Source: a bacterium (GTDB taxonomy: Bacteria > Planctomycetota > Planctomycetia > Planctomycetales > Planctomycetaceae). From it: DNA of 61,272 nt. The DNA is taken from the NCBI GenBank assembly GCA_016124895.1, contig WGMU01000051.1, positions 1 through 61,272 on the forward strand. The letters run 5' to 3'. Below are positions 8,310 to 17,633 of the stretch, piece by piece; the stretch's first letter is position 1, and every line of letters starts with the position of its first letter. The notes below the pieces were generated by a model. The model did not search any database. It was not told where the DNA came from and saw only the letters and a list, made by a program, of their open reading frames with translations. Both the position numbers and the translations under genes were made by a program.

Positions 8310-11300
8310 AGACGAGCTGGAAAGTCTGCAAGTGGCTGTTTCTGATTCTGGTGCTGCTGACGGGAGCGCTGATCGGCGTCGGGTACCATTATCTCTCGCA
8401 GGCCGACGAGCTGCTGCATCAGGAACTGGTGTCCGAACTGCGGCGGCTGGCTCCGGACGCGACGTTTCAGATCGGTCGTTGCCGACTCGACTGGATTGGC
8501 CGCGTCCATGTCGAGGAGTTCTCGCTGACACTGCCGGACGAACAGCAGCCGTTCGTCGATCTGCCGGTCACAATCGTTGATATCGACCGCGAGGCCTTCA
8601 TTCATCGGCAGCAGATCCTCATTCAGAACGTCACGGTCAGCCGGCCTTATGTCGAAGTGACACGCTACGTCGACGGAACGTGGAACTTTGAAAAACTGCC
8701 GCTCGACGCGCTGCCCAAAGACGGACGATCGAGTCTGCCGTCGTGCCATCTCGAACAAGCACGACTCGTCGTGCATTACAAGCAACCGGACGGCCGCGAG
8801 CCAACAACGCTCGTGGCAGACAGCGCGGAAATTCAACTGACACCGAACGGCCGCCGCAATCTGCTCATTGAAGGGACGACAGAACTTGCCAGCGTTGGAC
8901 GTCTGGCGTTTGAAGGCCGCGTCGACGTCGACCGCCGTACGGGATCGCTCACCGGCCGGCTTGCTGACCTGCATGTCGATCAGCAACTGCTGAAACTGGC
9001 ATCGGAGTTCAAGCCGGACCTGGCCGAGCAGGTCGCGGCGATCGAAGAGAAACTTCGCGACAGGATGCTGGCGGAACCGGATTCCGAAAATCCACTGCCG
9101 GTCGACATCGCGGGCATTGGACGGACTGAGCAGGTTCCGCAGAGTGCGATTCGCGTTGCGTCGTCAACGGACTCGACGGCCGACGTCCGGCTGCTGAATC
9201 AGTCGGTCGATTCGCTCGCCCGCCGGCACCGCATCCCGGCGACCTGGATCGGCGCCGAGAATTCGATTCTCGGTCTGCTGGCGGACCTTGATGTTTCGTT
9301 CCGTCTTAACGTGCCTGACCCTGGAGCGGAGCCCGATGTCCGCCTGCTCGTCAGCGTGTCGGGCGGCGAGATTACCAACACCGCACTGCCGTTCCCGCTG
9401 GAGAATCTCGCGGGACAGATTGCACTGAACCGGCAGCAGGTGACAATCGAGAAGCTGTCTGCAGTCAATGGTCGGACGCGAATTGAAGTCGATGGCGTTC
9501 TGCAACCGTCCGACTCCGGGCCGTTTGGGCAGATCAATCTCAAGCTGACCGACCTGGCCTGCGATGATCGATTGCGGCGAAGGCTGTCAGCCGGCTTTGG
9601 CCGCATTTACGACATGCACCATCCGAGCGGGTTTCTGAACTTCGCCGTGACGCTGGCGAAGTCCCCGGGCGGGAAGTGGCAGCCACAAAACCTGCTGGTG
9701 ACTGCGAAGAAGTGCTCGATCGCGCATGACATCTTCCCGTACCCGATTCGCGACGCGCAGGGATCGATTCGTCAGCAGGGCCACGATCTGATCATCAATA
9801 TGCAGGGCCTCGCGGGCACTCGGCCAATCACGTTGAAAGGTTACGTGAAGAACCCCGGTCCGGATTCGTTCTCTGTGTTCGAAGTCGACGTCGAGGACCT
9901 GCCGGCGGATTCGGAATTCCGGTCGGCCTGCAATCCGCGGATTCAGCACGTGCTTGACTCGCTGGGCATTGCTGGCCGTATCGACGTTCATGCGCGGTTC
10001 GAAAAGCAGGGTGGTATCGAGCACAAGGTGAAACCGCGGATCACCGGCTTCGTCCATCACGCGAGCATGACCTATCAGAAGTTTCCGTATCAGATCGAGC
10101 AACTCTCCGGACGCATCGACTTCGACGGCCGGGACTGGACATTCAATGATCTGCGGGGCACTCACGGCAGCGCGAAACTTGAAGCGACCGGATCATTTCG
10201 ACGGCCAGGCAACGAGGACATCCTCGATCTGCAGATCGTGACCGAGAACGCGGCCATTGACGATTCACTTCGACAGGCCACCCGCCCGGTTCCGTCACTC
10301 GCGAAGCTCTGGAGCGAAATCTCTCCGGCCGGGCGCATCCGCCGGCTCGTTACCTCCCTCAACTGGATTCCCGGCCGGCCGCTCAGTGTCGTCATCCCCG
10401 AAATCAGCCTGACCGATGCACGCATGAAACTGCGGTGCTTTCCTTACGAGGTCACTCGAATTGCCAGCGAACTGCGCTACAAGGATGGCTGGCTGCTGAT
10501 CGACTCGTTTGAAGGTCGCCATCAGGAAACTGTTCTCCGTACTCACCCCAATCCCGATTCTGACGGAAACGGAACGGCGCGGCCCTTCAACTACATCCGC
10601 TTTGATCCCAACGGCGAATGGCTGGCCCGCTTTGGCCGCTGGTCCGCCGAGGAGCTGTACCCGGACGAAACTCTGAAGGCATCGCTGGGTGCCGGTGCCC
10701 GCGGTGTGATGAGCAGCTTCGATGCCCAGCATCCGATCGATCTCTACGGAATGCTGGAGCTGCGCGGTTCGAGAGTGAACGCGCACTATCCCGTCACTGC
10801 CGCGTGGGAGATCGAGACGACGGTCAGCGGCAGCACGCTGCTGCTGGGGCTTGAACTGCAGGACGTGCGCGGACGAATCATTTCGACCGGCACCTGGAAT
10901 GGTTACGAACCGAACGTCCGCGGTACGTTCGATCTCGCCAGTGCAACCATCTTCGACAAATATCGCCTGTTCGAGATTCGTGGTCCGTTCGCGGCAAAAC
11001 GTAACGACGCCGCCAACGAAATTCAGTTCGTGGCGGGGACGTCCGAAGCCCTGTTCGCGACGTCCGGCGAGCGTGTGCTTGATTCGAGCGAACAGGTCAC
11101 GGCGAAGTTCATCGGCGGGATGCTGCTGATGAATGCCGTCGCCAGTCTGAACGACCGCAATGCGTATTCCGTACGCGCTGACCTGTCGCACGGCCAGCTT
11201 AAGACGTTCTCACAACTGTATCTGAAGAGTCGCGATCGACTGGAAGGTGTGATGAACGGCTGGGTGCGCGTCGATGGTCAGGGGGCTGACCCGGACAAAA

Positions 11301-11821
11301 TGACGGGCCGTGGCCAACTGCAGATCAACCCGGCGGCGCTGTATGACCTGCCGGTCGTCCTGCAGGTGCTCAGCGCGTTGACGGCCGCTCCGCAGGACGC
11401 TGCGGCCTTCGAGTACGCTCGTGCCGATTTTCAGATCGCACGGCAGCAGTTTGTCTTCAACCGGATCGACCTCGTCGGTCAGCGATTGCAGCTTCAGGGC
11501 GAAGGAGCCTCCGACTTCGACGGCCGCCTGGGGCTGACATTCTTCTCGGTCTTCCCGACGGCGACGCGCAGTCGTGGCCCGTGGATTCCGCTGCTGACGG
11601 AAGTCGCCGGACTGCTGACCAGCGTGAGCAACGGCGTCGGCGTTGTCGTCGAAGTCCGCGGCACGACTGACAATCCTCAGACGCGAGTGATCCCGGCCGG
11701 CAATCTCGACGGCTCGCTGCGCCGCGTTCTGGAATCCATCAAGCAGTTGCCCACAACACCGCCACCGATTCCCCGCTTCGCGCCGCTCACGCTGCAACCG
11801 CTGAGGCGTCAGCCACGCTGA
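8303..11821 (+). CDS. large AsmA-like (TamB/YhdP-type) envelope protein
   Basis: The 1172-residue protein has one N-terminal membrane helix (about residues 9-29, W-L-F-L-I-L-V-L-L-T-G-A-L-I-G-V-G-Y) and a long beta-rich body. The C-terminal part, with G-R-G-Q-L-Q-I-N, L-P-V-V-L-Q-V-L and G-L-T-F-F-S-V-F, matches the AsmA-like C-terminal region. AsmA-superfamily proteins form bridge-like channels that move phospholipids between membranes, and such a role is inferred here. The start is GTG, with GGAGG at 8292-8296 six bases upstream, and it overlaps the stop of the glycosyltransferase by 7 bases. It ends 4 bases from the convergent channel gene. Confidence 0.82.
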   Translation: MLKTSWKVCKWLFLILVLLTGALIGVGYHYLSQADELLHQELVSELRRLAPDATFQIGRCRLDWIGRVHVEEFSLTLPDEQQPFVDLPVTIVDIDREAFIHRQQILIQNVTVSRPYVEVTRYVDGTWNFEKLPLDALPKDGRSSLPSCHLEQARLVVHYKQPDGREPTTLVADSAEIQLTPNGRRNLLIEGTTELASVGRLAFEGRVDVDRRTGSLTGRLADLHVDQQLLKLASEFKPDLAEQVAAIEEKLRDRMLAEPDSENPLPVDIAGIGRTEQVPQSAIRVASSTDSTADVRLLNQSVDSLARRHRIPATWIGAENSILGLLADLDVSFRLNVPDPGAEPDVRLLVSVSGGEITNTALPFPLENLAGQIALNRQQVTIEKLSAVNGRTRIEVDGVLQPSDSGPFGQINLKLTDLACDDRLRRRLSAGFGRIYDMHHPSGFLNFAVTLAKSPGGKWQPQNLLVTAKKCSIAHDIFPYPIRDAQGSIRQQGHDLIINMQGLAGTRPITLKGYVKNPGPDSFSVFEVDVEDLPADSEFRSACNPRIQHVLDSLGIAGRIDVHARFEKQGGIEHKVKPRITGFVHHASMTYQKFPYQIEQLSGRIDFDGRDWTFNDLRGTHGSAKLEATGSFRRPGNEDILDLQIVTENAAIDDSLRQATRPVPSLAKLWSEISPAGRIRRLVTSLNWIPGRPLSVVIPEISLTDARMKLRCFPYEVTRIASELRYKDGWLLIDSFEGRHQETVLRTHPNPDSDGNGTARPFNYIRFDPNGEWLARFGRWSAEELYPDETLKASLGAGARGVMSSFDAQHPIDLYGMLELRGSRVNAHYPVTAAWEIETTVSGSTLLLGLELQDVRGRIISTGTWNGYEPNVRGTFDLASATIFDKYRLFEIRGPFAAKRNDAANEIQFVAGTSEALFATSGERVLDSSEQVTAKFIGGMLLMNAVASLNDRNAYSVRADLSHGQLKTFSQLYLKSRDRLEGVMNGWVRVDGQGADPDKMTGRGQLQINPAALYDLPVVLQVLSALTAAPQDAAAFEYARADFQIARQQFVFNRIDLVGQRLQLQGEGASDFDGRLGLTFFSVFPTATRSRGPWIPLLTEVAGLLTSVSNGVGVVVEVRGTTDNPQTRVIPAGNLDGSLRRVLESIKQLPTTPPPIPRFAPLTLQPLRRQPR

Positions 11822-11825
11822 CACT

Positions 11826-12449
11826 TCACTCATCGTTCTGAGCCTCCTCCCTCGCCGCCGGCAGGCACAGGTTCCAGTGGATCGCGGCGAAGCGGAACAC
11901 GACGCTGACGCTCAGGCCCGCAATCACCGCGATCAGTTCCTCGACGCCGAACTTCCGCAGCAGCAGAAAGACCCAGCAGCCGGAAAACGAGCATGTCGCG
12001 TACAGCGGCGTTGCCGGACGGAAAAGGCTTGGAATCTGATTGCAGACGATGTCGCCGATCACGCCGCCAAATGTTCCGGCGACAACACCCAGCAGCGACG
12101 CAATAAACATCGACGTTCCGGCCTCGATGGCAAACCCGGCACCAACGACGCTGAACAGGCTCATGCCCAGCGCGTCGGGCACGAACAGCCAGCGCTCAAC
12201 AGCCGACGGAATCTGCGGCAGAATCGACGTGACAAGCGCGAGCACAAAGACGATGACGGCGTACTCGTCATGTTTGATCCAGAACAGCGGATGTCGATCC
12301 AGAAACAGATCGCGCAGCGTGCCGCCAGCAAACGCGATGATAAACGCGACCGAGAACACGCCGACAAAGTCCATCCGATGCCGCCGCGCCAGCAGCACGC
12401 CGTACGTTGCTCCCGCCAGAACGGCGAACAGTTCAATGAGCTGAAACAT
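11826..12449 (-). CDS. TRIC-type (UPF0126/YadS-like) membrane channel protein
   Basis: The 207-residue protein has seven predicted membrane helices arranged as two repeats of three plus one. Family marks are the glycine-rich segments A-F-A-G-G-T-L-R-D-L in the first repeat and T-F-G-G-V-I-G-D-I-V-C in the second, which match the G-G-x-x-R-D motifs of bacterial trimeric intracellular cation channels. These conduct monovalent cations, mainly K+. The ATG at 12449 starts directly at M-F-Q-L-I-E-L; the frame runs further upstream but that sequence does not look like protein. It converges on the AsmA-like gene and is divergent from the hydrolase at 12601. Confidence 0.85.
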   Translation of the reverse strand: MFQLIELFAVLAGATYGVLLARRHRMDFVGVFSVAFIIAFAGGTLRDLFLDRHPLFWIKHDEYAVIVFVLALVTSILPQIPSAVERWLFVPDALGMSLFSVVGAGFAIEAGTSMFIASLLGVVAGTFGGVIGDIVCNQIPSLFRPATPLYATCSFSGCWVFLLLRKFGVEELIAVIAGLSVSVVFRFAAIHWNLCLPAAREEAQNDE

Positions 12450-12600
12450 TGAGTTTTTCCAACTGGCGCCAGACGACGCACTGATTTGTTCCCGTCGCGG
12501 CCTCAAATCCACGTTTGCTACTGCGTTCGATTGGTCACAGCTATAGTCGCGCGACGAAGTCCGTTCGACGTTCCGGGAACCGTACCGCAGGAGCACTCTG

Positions 12601-15024
12601 ATGACCCGTCCGCTGCATCTGTCTGTCTTTGTCACGCTGCTGAGCCTCACCGTCAGCGCCGCGTCGCGCGCGAATGACCCACTTCCCGGCACGAAAGTTC
12701 TGACCGAAACGCGGCCGCTGGACGAAGTCATGGTCGACGGCATCGACCGCTTCTGCCTGCGGGAGATCAAAGCGGCTCGCGACAACCGCGAGCAGCACTG
12801 GACCCGCGATTTCAGCAGTGTCGAGGCTTACCAGAAAAGCATCGCCCCCAACCGCGAACGCTTCCGCGAATACATCGGCGCCGTCGATCCGCGAGTGACA
12901 GCCACGTCACCGGGGACATTCAGCTTTGAACTGCTCGATTCGATCGAACGCTCGGCTGAAGTGGCCCGATCAAACGACATCACCGTGTTTGCTGTTCGCT
13001 GGCAGGTCCTCGATGGAGTGACGGCTGAAGGACTGCTGTTGCGGCCTCACAAGGTCAGTGCCGCTGTCGTTGCTTTACCCGATGCCGACTGGACGCCCGA
13101 AGAATTCACCGGTCTGGCTGGAACTCTTCCCGCGTCGAGCCGGTTACCGTGGCGGTTGGCTGCAGAAGGCTGCCTGGTCATCGTGCCGACGCTGATCAGT
13201 CGCAGCGACGAGTACTCTGGCAGTCCGTACGTCGCCTACACCAACCAGACGCACCGTGAATTCGTTTATCGGCAGGCGTTCGAGATGGGCCGGCACGTGA
13301 TCGGTTACGAAGTCCAGAAGACACTGGCCGCCGTCGATCTGCTCGAACAGATTGGCGAGCGTTCGCGGAGCGAATTGAATATCGGAGTTGCTGGAATTGG
13401 CGAAGGCGGACTGCTGGCTCTGTACTCGGCGGCGCTCGATCCCCGCATCGATACGGCACTCGTCGCCGGCTATTTCTCGACGCGCGAAGGGGTCTGGGAA
13501 GAACCGATTTACCGCAACGTCTGGGGCCTGCTGACCGAATTCGGTGACGCGGAACTCGCTGGCATGATTGCTCCGCGGTCGTTGACGATCGAAGCCTGCG
13601 CTGTTCCGGAAAGCACCGGCCCGCCAGATGTGCGACAGGGACGTCGCGGCGGCGCCGCACCGGGCCGGATCGAAACCGCGACGCTCGGTTCGGTCCGTGC
13701 TGAATTCGATCGTGCGGCCGAGGCGTATCGCAAACTCAACGCGGAAAGTCTTCTGACACTCGTCGCCAGTGGTGAAGGCAACGGCCCGGCCGGCACGAAC
13801 GAGGCGCTCACAACATTCCTGTCCGAACTTGGTATTGAAGCGACGTTTCAGGCAGACAAGGACACGCTCGAAGCCATCGTCCCTGGCGTCAACGAAGCGG
13901 TACCCGCTCCGACGAACGACGCAGCCGCTCGACAGAAACGCCAGATTGAAGAGTTGCAGCGCCATGTGCAGAACCTGCTGCGACTGAGCCCGAAAGTGCG
14001 TGATGAGAAGTGGGCCGCCGCCGATCGCTCGGCGGTCGATAAGTGGGTCGAAACAGCGAAGCCACTGCGCGACTGGGTCTACGACGAGATGATCGGCCGG
14101 TTGCCCGAGTCGACCATGCCGCTCAATCCCCGCTCGCGGAAGATCATCGATACCGATGAGATGACCGGCTACGAAGTGGTGCTCGACGTTTACCGCGACG
14201 TCATCGCCGCCGGCATTCTGCTGCTGCCGAAAGACCTGAAGTCCGGCGAGAAACGCCCGGTCGTCGTCTGCCAGCACGGACTCGAAGGCGTGCCGATGGA
14301 TACGATCACTGAGGATCAGAGTTCCCGAGCCTGGGGACCGTACAAGGGCTTCAGTTCGACCCTCTGTCGGCGAGGCTTCATCGTTTACGCGCCGCAGAAC
14401 CCGTATCGCGGACATGACCGCTTCCGCACGCTGCAGCGGAAATCGAACGTCCTGAAACGCTCACTCTTCAGCTACATCATTCCGCAGCACGGCCGCACAC
14501 TCGAATGGCTGGCCTCGCTGCCGAACGTCGACGCCGACCGGATCGCGTTCTACGGCCTGTCATACGGAGGCAAAACAGCCGTCCGCGTTCCGCCGATGCT
14601 TGTCCCGTCCGACGACCGAGTCGGCTACTGCCTGTCAATCTGCTCGGCCGACTTCAACGAGTGGGTCAAGAAGAACACCAGCAACGAGGACCGTTACAGC
14701 TACGTGTTCACCGGCGAGTATGAAATCTTCGAGTGGAACATGGGCCACGTCGCGAACTATGCCGAGCTGTCCAATCTGATGACTCCTCGCCCCTTCATGG
14801 TCGAACGCGGCCACGACGACGGCGTTGCCCCGGACGAATGGGTCGCCTGGGAATTCGCCAAAATCCGCCGCCACTACGACAAACTCGGCATCGGCGAACG
14901 TACCGAAATCGAATTCTTTAACGGCCCACACACGATCAACGGCCAGGGGACATTCGATTTCCTCCACCGGCACCTCAACTGGCCCGGCTCCGCTACCGCC
15001 CGGCGTGAACCTGAGGTTCCATGA
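12601..15024 (+). CDS. secreted two-domain alpha/beta hydrolase (acetyl xylan esterase-like)
   Basis: A signal peptide covers about residues 1-24 (ending A-S-R-A). The 807-residue protein holds two alpha/beta-hydrolase-like halves. The C-terminal half has the nucleophile elbow G-L-S-Y-G-G with S654, acidic residues in R-G-H-D-D-G (D739/D740) and the likely catalytic H777 in G-P-H-T-I-N-G. It resembles the dienelactone hydrolase/acetyl xylan esterase superfamily. The N-terminal half has G-I-G-E-G-G (265-270), where the nucleophile serine position is a glycine, so it is probably non-catalytic. A GGAG ribosome-binding site precedes the ATG. Its location is periplasmic or extracellular; the substrate, perhaps an esterified polysaccharide, is unknown. 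Confidence 0.8.
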   Translation: MTRPLHLSVFVTLLSLTVSAASRANDPLPGTKVLTETRPLDEVMVDGIDRFCLREIKAARDNREQHWTRDFSSVEAYQKSIAPNRERFREYIGAVDPRVTATSPGTFSFELLDSIERSAEVARSNDITVFAVRWQVLDGVTAEGLLLRPHKVSAAVVALPDADWTPEEFTGLAGTLPASSRLPWRLAAEGCLVIVPTLISRSDEYSGSPYVAYTNQTHREFVYRQAFEMGRHVIGYEVQKTLAAVDLLEQIGERSRSELNIGVAGIGEGGLLALYSAALDPRIDTALVAGYFSTREGVWEEPIYRNVWGLLTEFGDAELAGMIAPRSLTIEACAVPESTGPPDVRQGRRGGAAPGRIETATLGSVRAEFDRAAEAYRKLNAESLLTLVASGEGNGPAGTNEALTTFLSELGIEATFQADKDTLEAIVPGVNEAVPAPTNDAAARQKRQIEELQRHVQNLLRLSPKVRDEKWAAADRSAVDKWVETAKPLRDWVYDEMIGRLPESTMPLNPRSRKIIDTDEMTGYEVVLDVYRDVIAAGILLLPKDLKSGEKRPVVVCQHGLEGVPMDTITEDQSSRAWGPYKGFSSTLCRRGFIVYAPQNPYRGHDRFRTLQRKSNVLKRSLFSYIIPQHGRTLEWLASLPNVDADRIAFYGLSYGGKTAVRVPPMLVPSDDRVGYCLSICSADFNEWVKKNTSNEDRYSYVFTGEYEIFEWNMGHVANYAELSNLMTPRPFMVERGHDDGVAPDEWVAWEFAKIRRHYDKLGIGERTEIEFFNGPHTINGQGTFDFLHRHLNWPGSATARREPEVP

Positions 15025-15099
15025 GAAGCCGTACGAGGCCATCTCGACCAAATCCTGCAAAGCAGTCGCGCGTATAACGAACGCTGAGGATCATCACCG

Positions 15100-15618
15100 A
15101 TGCACAGCGAAAGCGTTTACCCCGACTGCCTCGCAACCGTCAGACGAATCAACTTTGGCGGGTCGACCAAGTCGGAGCTGCTCCGGGAATTTCAGAAGCA
15201 CTCAGTTTCAATGAACGCGCAGGGTGAAACTCTTTTCACTGCCCTGCCAGAAACGCATGCAGAGACCTACCGCCTTGAGACAATCGAGCTGACCGCTCGA
15301 CAGCTCGGCTATCCGGATGGAGCGATGTCGGCCGAGCTGTTCGGTCGAGCGGCGGAGTTGGGTCTCAGTCTGTGTCCGCTGGAGCTGGCTCCGTATTTCA
15401 GGCTGCAGTATCTGGATCAGCCCGCGGGATTCTGGATCACCATCGCCTCGCCCCGGCCGACAGATCGCGGCGAGACTCCGACCGGCTTCTACCTGCGACG
15501 ACTTGACGACGGGCTCTGGCTGCGCGGCTACACCGCCGATCCTGAGCACGTCTGGGACGCCGACGACCACTTCGTTTTCTGCAGACAGTCAGCGGTAAAA
15601 GGATCCATCAGCGGGTGA
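15100..15618 (+). CDS. conserved-looking protein of unknown function
   Basis: The product is 172 residues, soluble, with no signal peptide or membrane helix. It has a balanced composition and codon use like its neighbours. Noticeable segments are Y-R-L-E-T-I-E-L-T-A-R-Q-L-G-Y, G-L-S-L-C-P-L-E-L-A-P-Y-F-R-L-Q-Y and F-W-I-T-I-A-S-P-R-P. The ATG at 15100 is preceded by GCTGAGGATCATCACCG, so GAGG could serve as ribosome-binding site. Its end overlaps the convergent murG by 11 bases. No family is recognised. Confidence 0.65.
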   Translation: MHSESVYPDCLATVRRINFGGSTKSELLREFQKHSVSMNAQGETLFTALPETHAETYRLETIELTARQLGYPDGAMSAELFGRAAELGLSLCPLELAPYFRLQYLDQPAGFWITIASPRPTDRGETPTGFYLRRLDDGLWLRGYTADPEHVWDADDHFVFCRQSAVKGSISG

Positions 15619-16813
15619 TTGGCAAGAGAAGGTCAGTCACCACAGTTGTTGCATCGGCGCGGGAGAGTGTCCGGGTAGCGGTGCGCATCGCACTGAGTTG
15701 GACCGGGTTGGAGAGCATTTCGCAGAGAAGCTTCGTCAGGTCGAGCGGCTCGGACGAGCGGGCCGGATTGTCGATCAGGATCGCGGCACCGGCACGAGCA
15801 AAGACTTCGGCGTTGCGCGTCTGATGGTCGGCGGCTGACTGGGGATAAGGGATCAGAATTGCGGGGATGCCGACGGCGGCGAGTTCCGTCAGCGTGGTGG
15901 CTCCGGCGCGGCTGATGGCCAGCGTTGTTTGCGGGTAGAACTGAGGCAGGTTGTCGAAGAAAGGTTCGACGGTCGCGGTCAGTCCGCAGCCGGAGTAGAC
16001 GCGGCGGACTTCTTCACTGCCGTCAGGACCGGTCTGGTGGATGATCTGCCAGCCGGCAAGTTGCTCACGAAGTTCGCGCACGGCATTCAGAACGGATTCG
16101 TTGATCTGCCGCGAGCCGTGACTGCCGCCGAGGATCAGCAGCGTTCGCCGCTGAGTGCCACTGCCGGCCTGCCCGGCGGTGCCTGCTTCGGCTGAAAACG
16201 CACTGCCGGGCGAGCCAGCAGTGGCACCCTGGTGTTGGCAGGCAAGGTCGGCGACTTCGGTCCGCAAGGGGTTGCCGGTGACGTGACACGTTGCCTGCTT
16301 CGACAGGTAGTGCCGGGTTTCGTCGAACGTGACGCAGATGGGGTGCCTCTTCGCCAGCCAGCGGTTCGCTCGGCCGGGGATAACGTTCTGTTCGAGCAGC
16401 AGGACGGGGATGCGTTCGCGTTGCGCGGCGATGACGATCGGGACGCTCGCGAAGCCACCGAGGCCGATGACGGCGGCTGGTTGGTCACGCTGGAACGCGC
16501 GTCGCGCGTCGCGGACCGCTCGCCAGTGAGCGGTCAGAAAGTGCAGCGGGTGACGTTTGAGCTGCGATAGCGGCGGCGCCGCGTGAGCCGTCAGTTCGTA
16601 TCCGGTTGGTTCGATCATGCGTGCTTCGATCAGGCGACCGGAACCGACGAAGCGGATGCGGCAATCGGATTCGCGGCGACGCAGTTCGTCAGCGACGGCA
16701 ATGCCCGGTGTCAGATGGCCGCCGGTGCCGCCTCCAGCAAAGACAAACAGACGGCCCGTTGCCGAGCATGTCGCGTCGGGAGAATTCACGACCGGCTGCT
16801 CAGGAATACTCAT
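15608..16813 (-). CDS. murG: MurG, lipid II-forming GlcNAc transferase
   Basis: MurG (GT28, GT-B fold) adds GlcNAc from UDP-GlcNAc to lipid I at the inner face of the membrane to give lipid II for peptidoglycan. The N-terminal G-G-G-T-G-G-H-L-T-P-G loop, I-G-L-G-G-F-A-S-V-P, the L-L-L-E-Q-N segment, L-I-L-G-G-S-H-G-S and the donor-binding block I-S-R-A-G-A-T-T-L-T-E-L are all present. At 401 residues it is longer than the usual 355-375. The excess is a glycine/alanine-rich stretch at about residues 196-221 between the two domains, encoded by an inverted pair of REP-like palindromes. The start overlaps the end of the upstream phosphodiesterase-like gene by 14 bases, and it lies outside any dcw cluster. 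Confidence 0.95.
   Translation of the reverse strand: MSIPEQPVVNSPDATCSATGRLFVFAGGGTGGHLTPGIAVADELRRRESDCRIRFVGSGRLIEARMIEPTGYELTAHAAPPLSQLKRHPLHFLTAHWRAVRDARRAFQRDQPAAVIGLGGFASVPIVIAAQRERIPVLLLEQNVIPGRANRWLAKRHPICVTFDETRHYLSKQATCHVTGNPLRTEVADLACQHQGATAGSPGSAFSAEAGTAGQAGSGTQRRTLLILGGSHGSRQINESVLNAVRELREQLAGWQIIHQTGPDGSEEVRRVYSGCGLTATVEPFFDNLPQFYPQTTLAISRAGATTLTELAAVGIPAILIPYPQSAADHQTRNAEVFARAGAAILIDNPARSSEPLDLTKLLCEMLSNPVQLSAMRTATRTLSRADATTVVTDLLLPITR
16153..16182 (+). repeat. REP-like palindrome, family C, plus-strand copy in murG
   Basis: This 30-base element matches the minus-strand copy at 16200-16229 in inverted orientation at 25 of 30 positions. The two are separated by 17 bases, giving a BIME-like inverted pair wholly inside the murG reading frame. 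Confidence 0.65.
16200..16229 (-). repeat. REP-like palindrome, family C, minus-strand copy in murG
   Basis: Read on the minus strand, this 30-base element is identical at 28 of 30 positions to 8171-8200. It folds as CACTGCTGG / CCGGCAGTG with one G-T wobble. It is in frame with murG and encodes G-A-T-A-G-S-P-G-S-A (residues 196-205). Confidence 0.75.
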
Positions 16814-17567
16814 ACGTGCGGCCGGGCTCGGCGATTTCGACGTGGGGCAGATTCAGCGCGAGCAGTTCGGCTTTGACCTGCTGGTCGTAGGCTGTCTTGA
16901 TATGGATCGCGATGACGGGGACGTTCCGGGTCAACTTGGCCTGCTCAGCCGCAAACAGCGCCGGCGTCAGGTGCATCGCCCGCTCGGCCAGCCAGTCCAT
17001 CCCGTTGGGAAAGCTGGCTTCCAGAAAGACGGCTTTCAGGTTCGGCGTTTCGTTGATGACTTCCCAGATCCGTTGTGTGGGACTCGTGTCCGAGACGATG
17101 GCAATCGCGGAGCTGTCGTCTTCGACAATGAAGCCAAACGTTGGCACCAGATGATCAAGTGAAACCGGCGTTACGCGGAGTCCGGTGACCTCAACCGGTT
17201 CCTCGCTGCTGGTCTCCGAGAATTTCAGGAACGGCGATTCCTGCTGCGACAGGCGAATCATGTCCGGCCACAGCCGATCGTTGAAGATGTCGGTCTGCAG
17301 GCAGTTCAGAACGTGTGAGTTTCCATAGACAATCGGGCAGTCGGGACCGGGCTGGTAGACGTTGTCGATGAAAATGGGAAGTGAAGCGAGATGATCGACA
17401 TGCGAGTGCGAAAGGAAGACATGCTGAATGCGGCGCTGCACATCGAGCGGACTGAAGAAACCGACGCTGCCGGCATCGATCACGACGTCATCGTTCACCA
17501 GGTATGACGCCAGAATCTGCTGGCGCGGGCCTGGGCCGACCGACGATTCGATCAGGGTGATTTTCAC
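16800..17567 (-). CDS. metallo-beta-lactamase-fold hydrolase, class II cyclic-nucleotide phosphodiesterase-like
   Basis: The 255-residue soluble protein carries the zinc-binding motif H-S-H-V-D-H (about residues 53-58), further ligands at S-L-D-H-L-V-P, V-S-D-T-S, and a late histidine in I-A-I-H-I-K. The V-F-L-S-H-S-H-V-D-H-L-A-S-L context fits the class II 3',5'-cyclic nucleotide phosphodiesterase signature. It would hydrolyse a cyclic nucleotide to the 5'-monophosphate. It lies 66 bases after a class III cyclase and overlaps murG by 14 bases, so the three are likely co-transcribed. The neighbour supports the cyclic-nucleotide assignment, but a tRNase Z-like or other MBL activity is not excluded. 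Confidence 0.75.
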   Translation of the reverse strand: MKITLIESSVGPGPRQQILASYLVNDDVVIDAGSVGFFSPLDVQRRIQHVFLSHSHVDHLASLPIFIDNVYQPGPDCPIVYGNSHVLNCLQTDIFNDRLWPDMIRLSQQESPFLKFSETSSEEPVEVTGLRVTPVSLDHLVPTFGFIVEDDSSAIAIVSDTSPTQRIWEVINETPNLKAVFLEASFPNGMDWLAERAMHLTPALFAAEQAKLTRNVPVIAIHIKTAYDQQVKAELLALNLPHVEIAEPGRTYEYS

Positions 17568-17633
17568 GTGACCAGTCCGGAATGCTTGTGAGACAGGAGA
17601 AGGGAAGACCGTCGCAGGCAGCCGCGGGAAACT

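Noticed and set aside
13144-14415. Minus-strand ORF of 423 codons opposite the two-domain hydrolase
   Set aside because: The plus strand has a signal peptide, catalytic motifs and a good ribosome-binding site; the antisense frame shows none.
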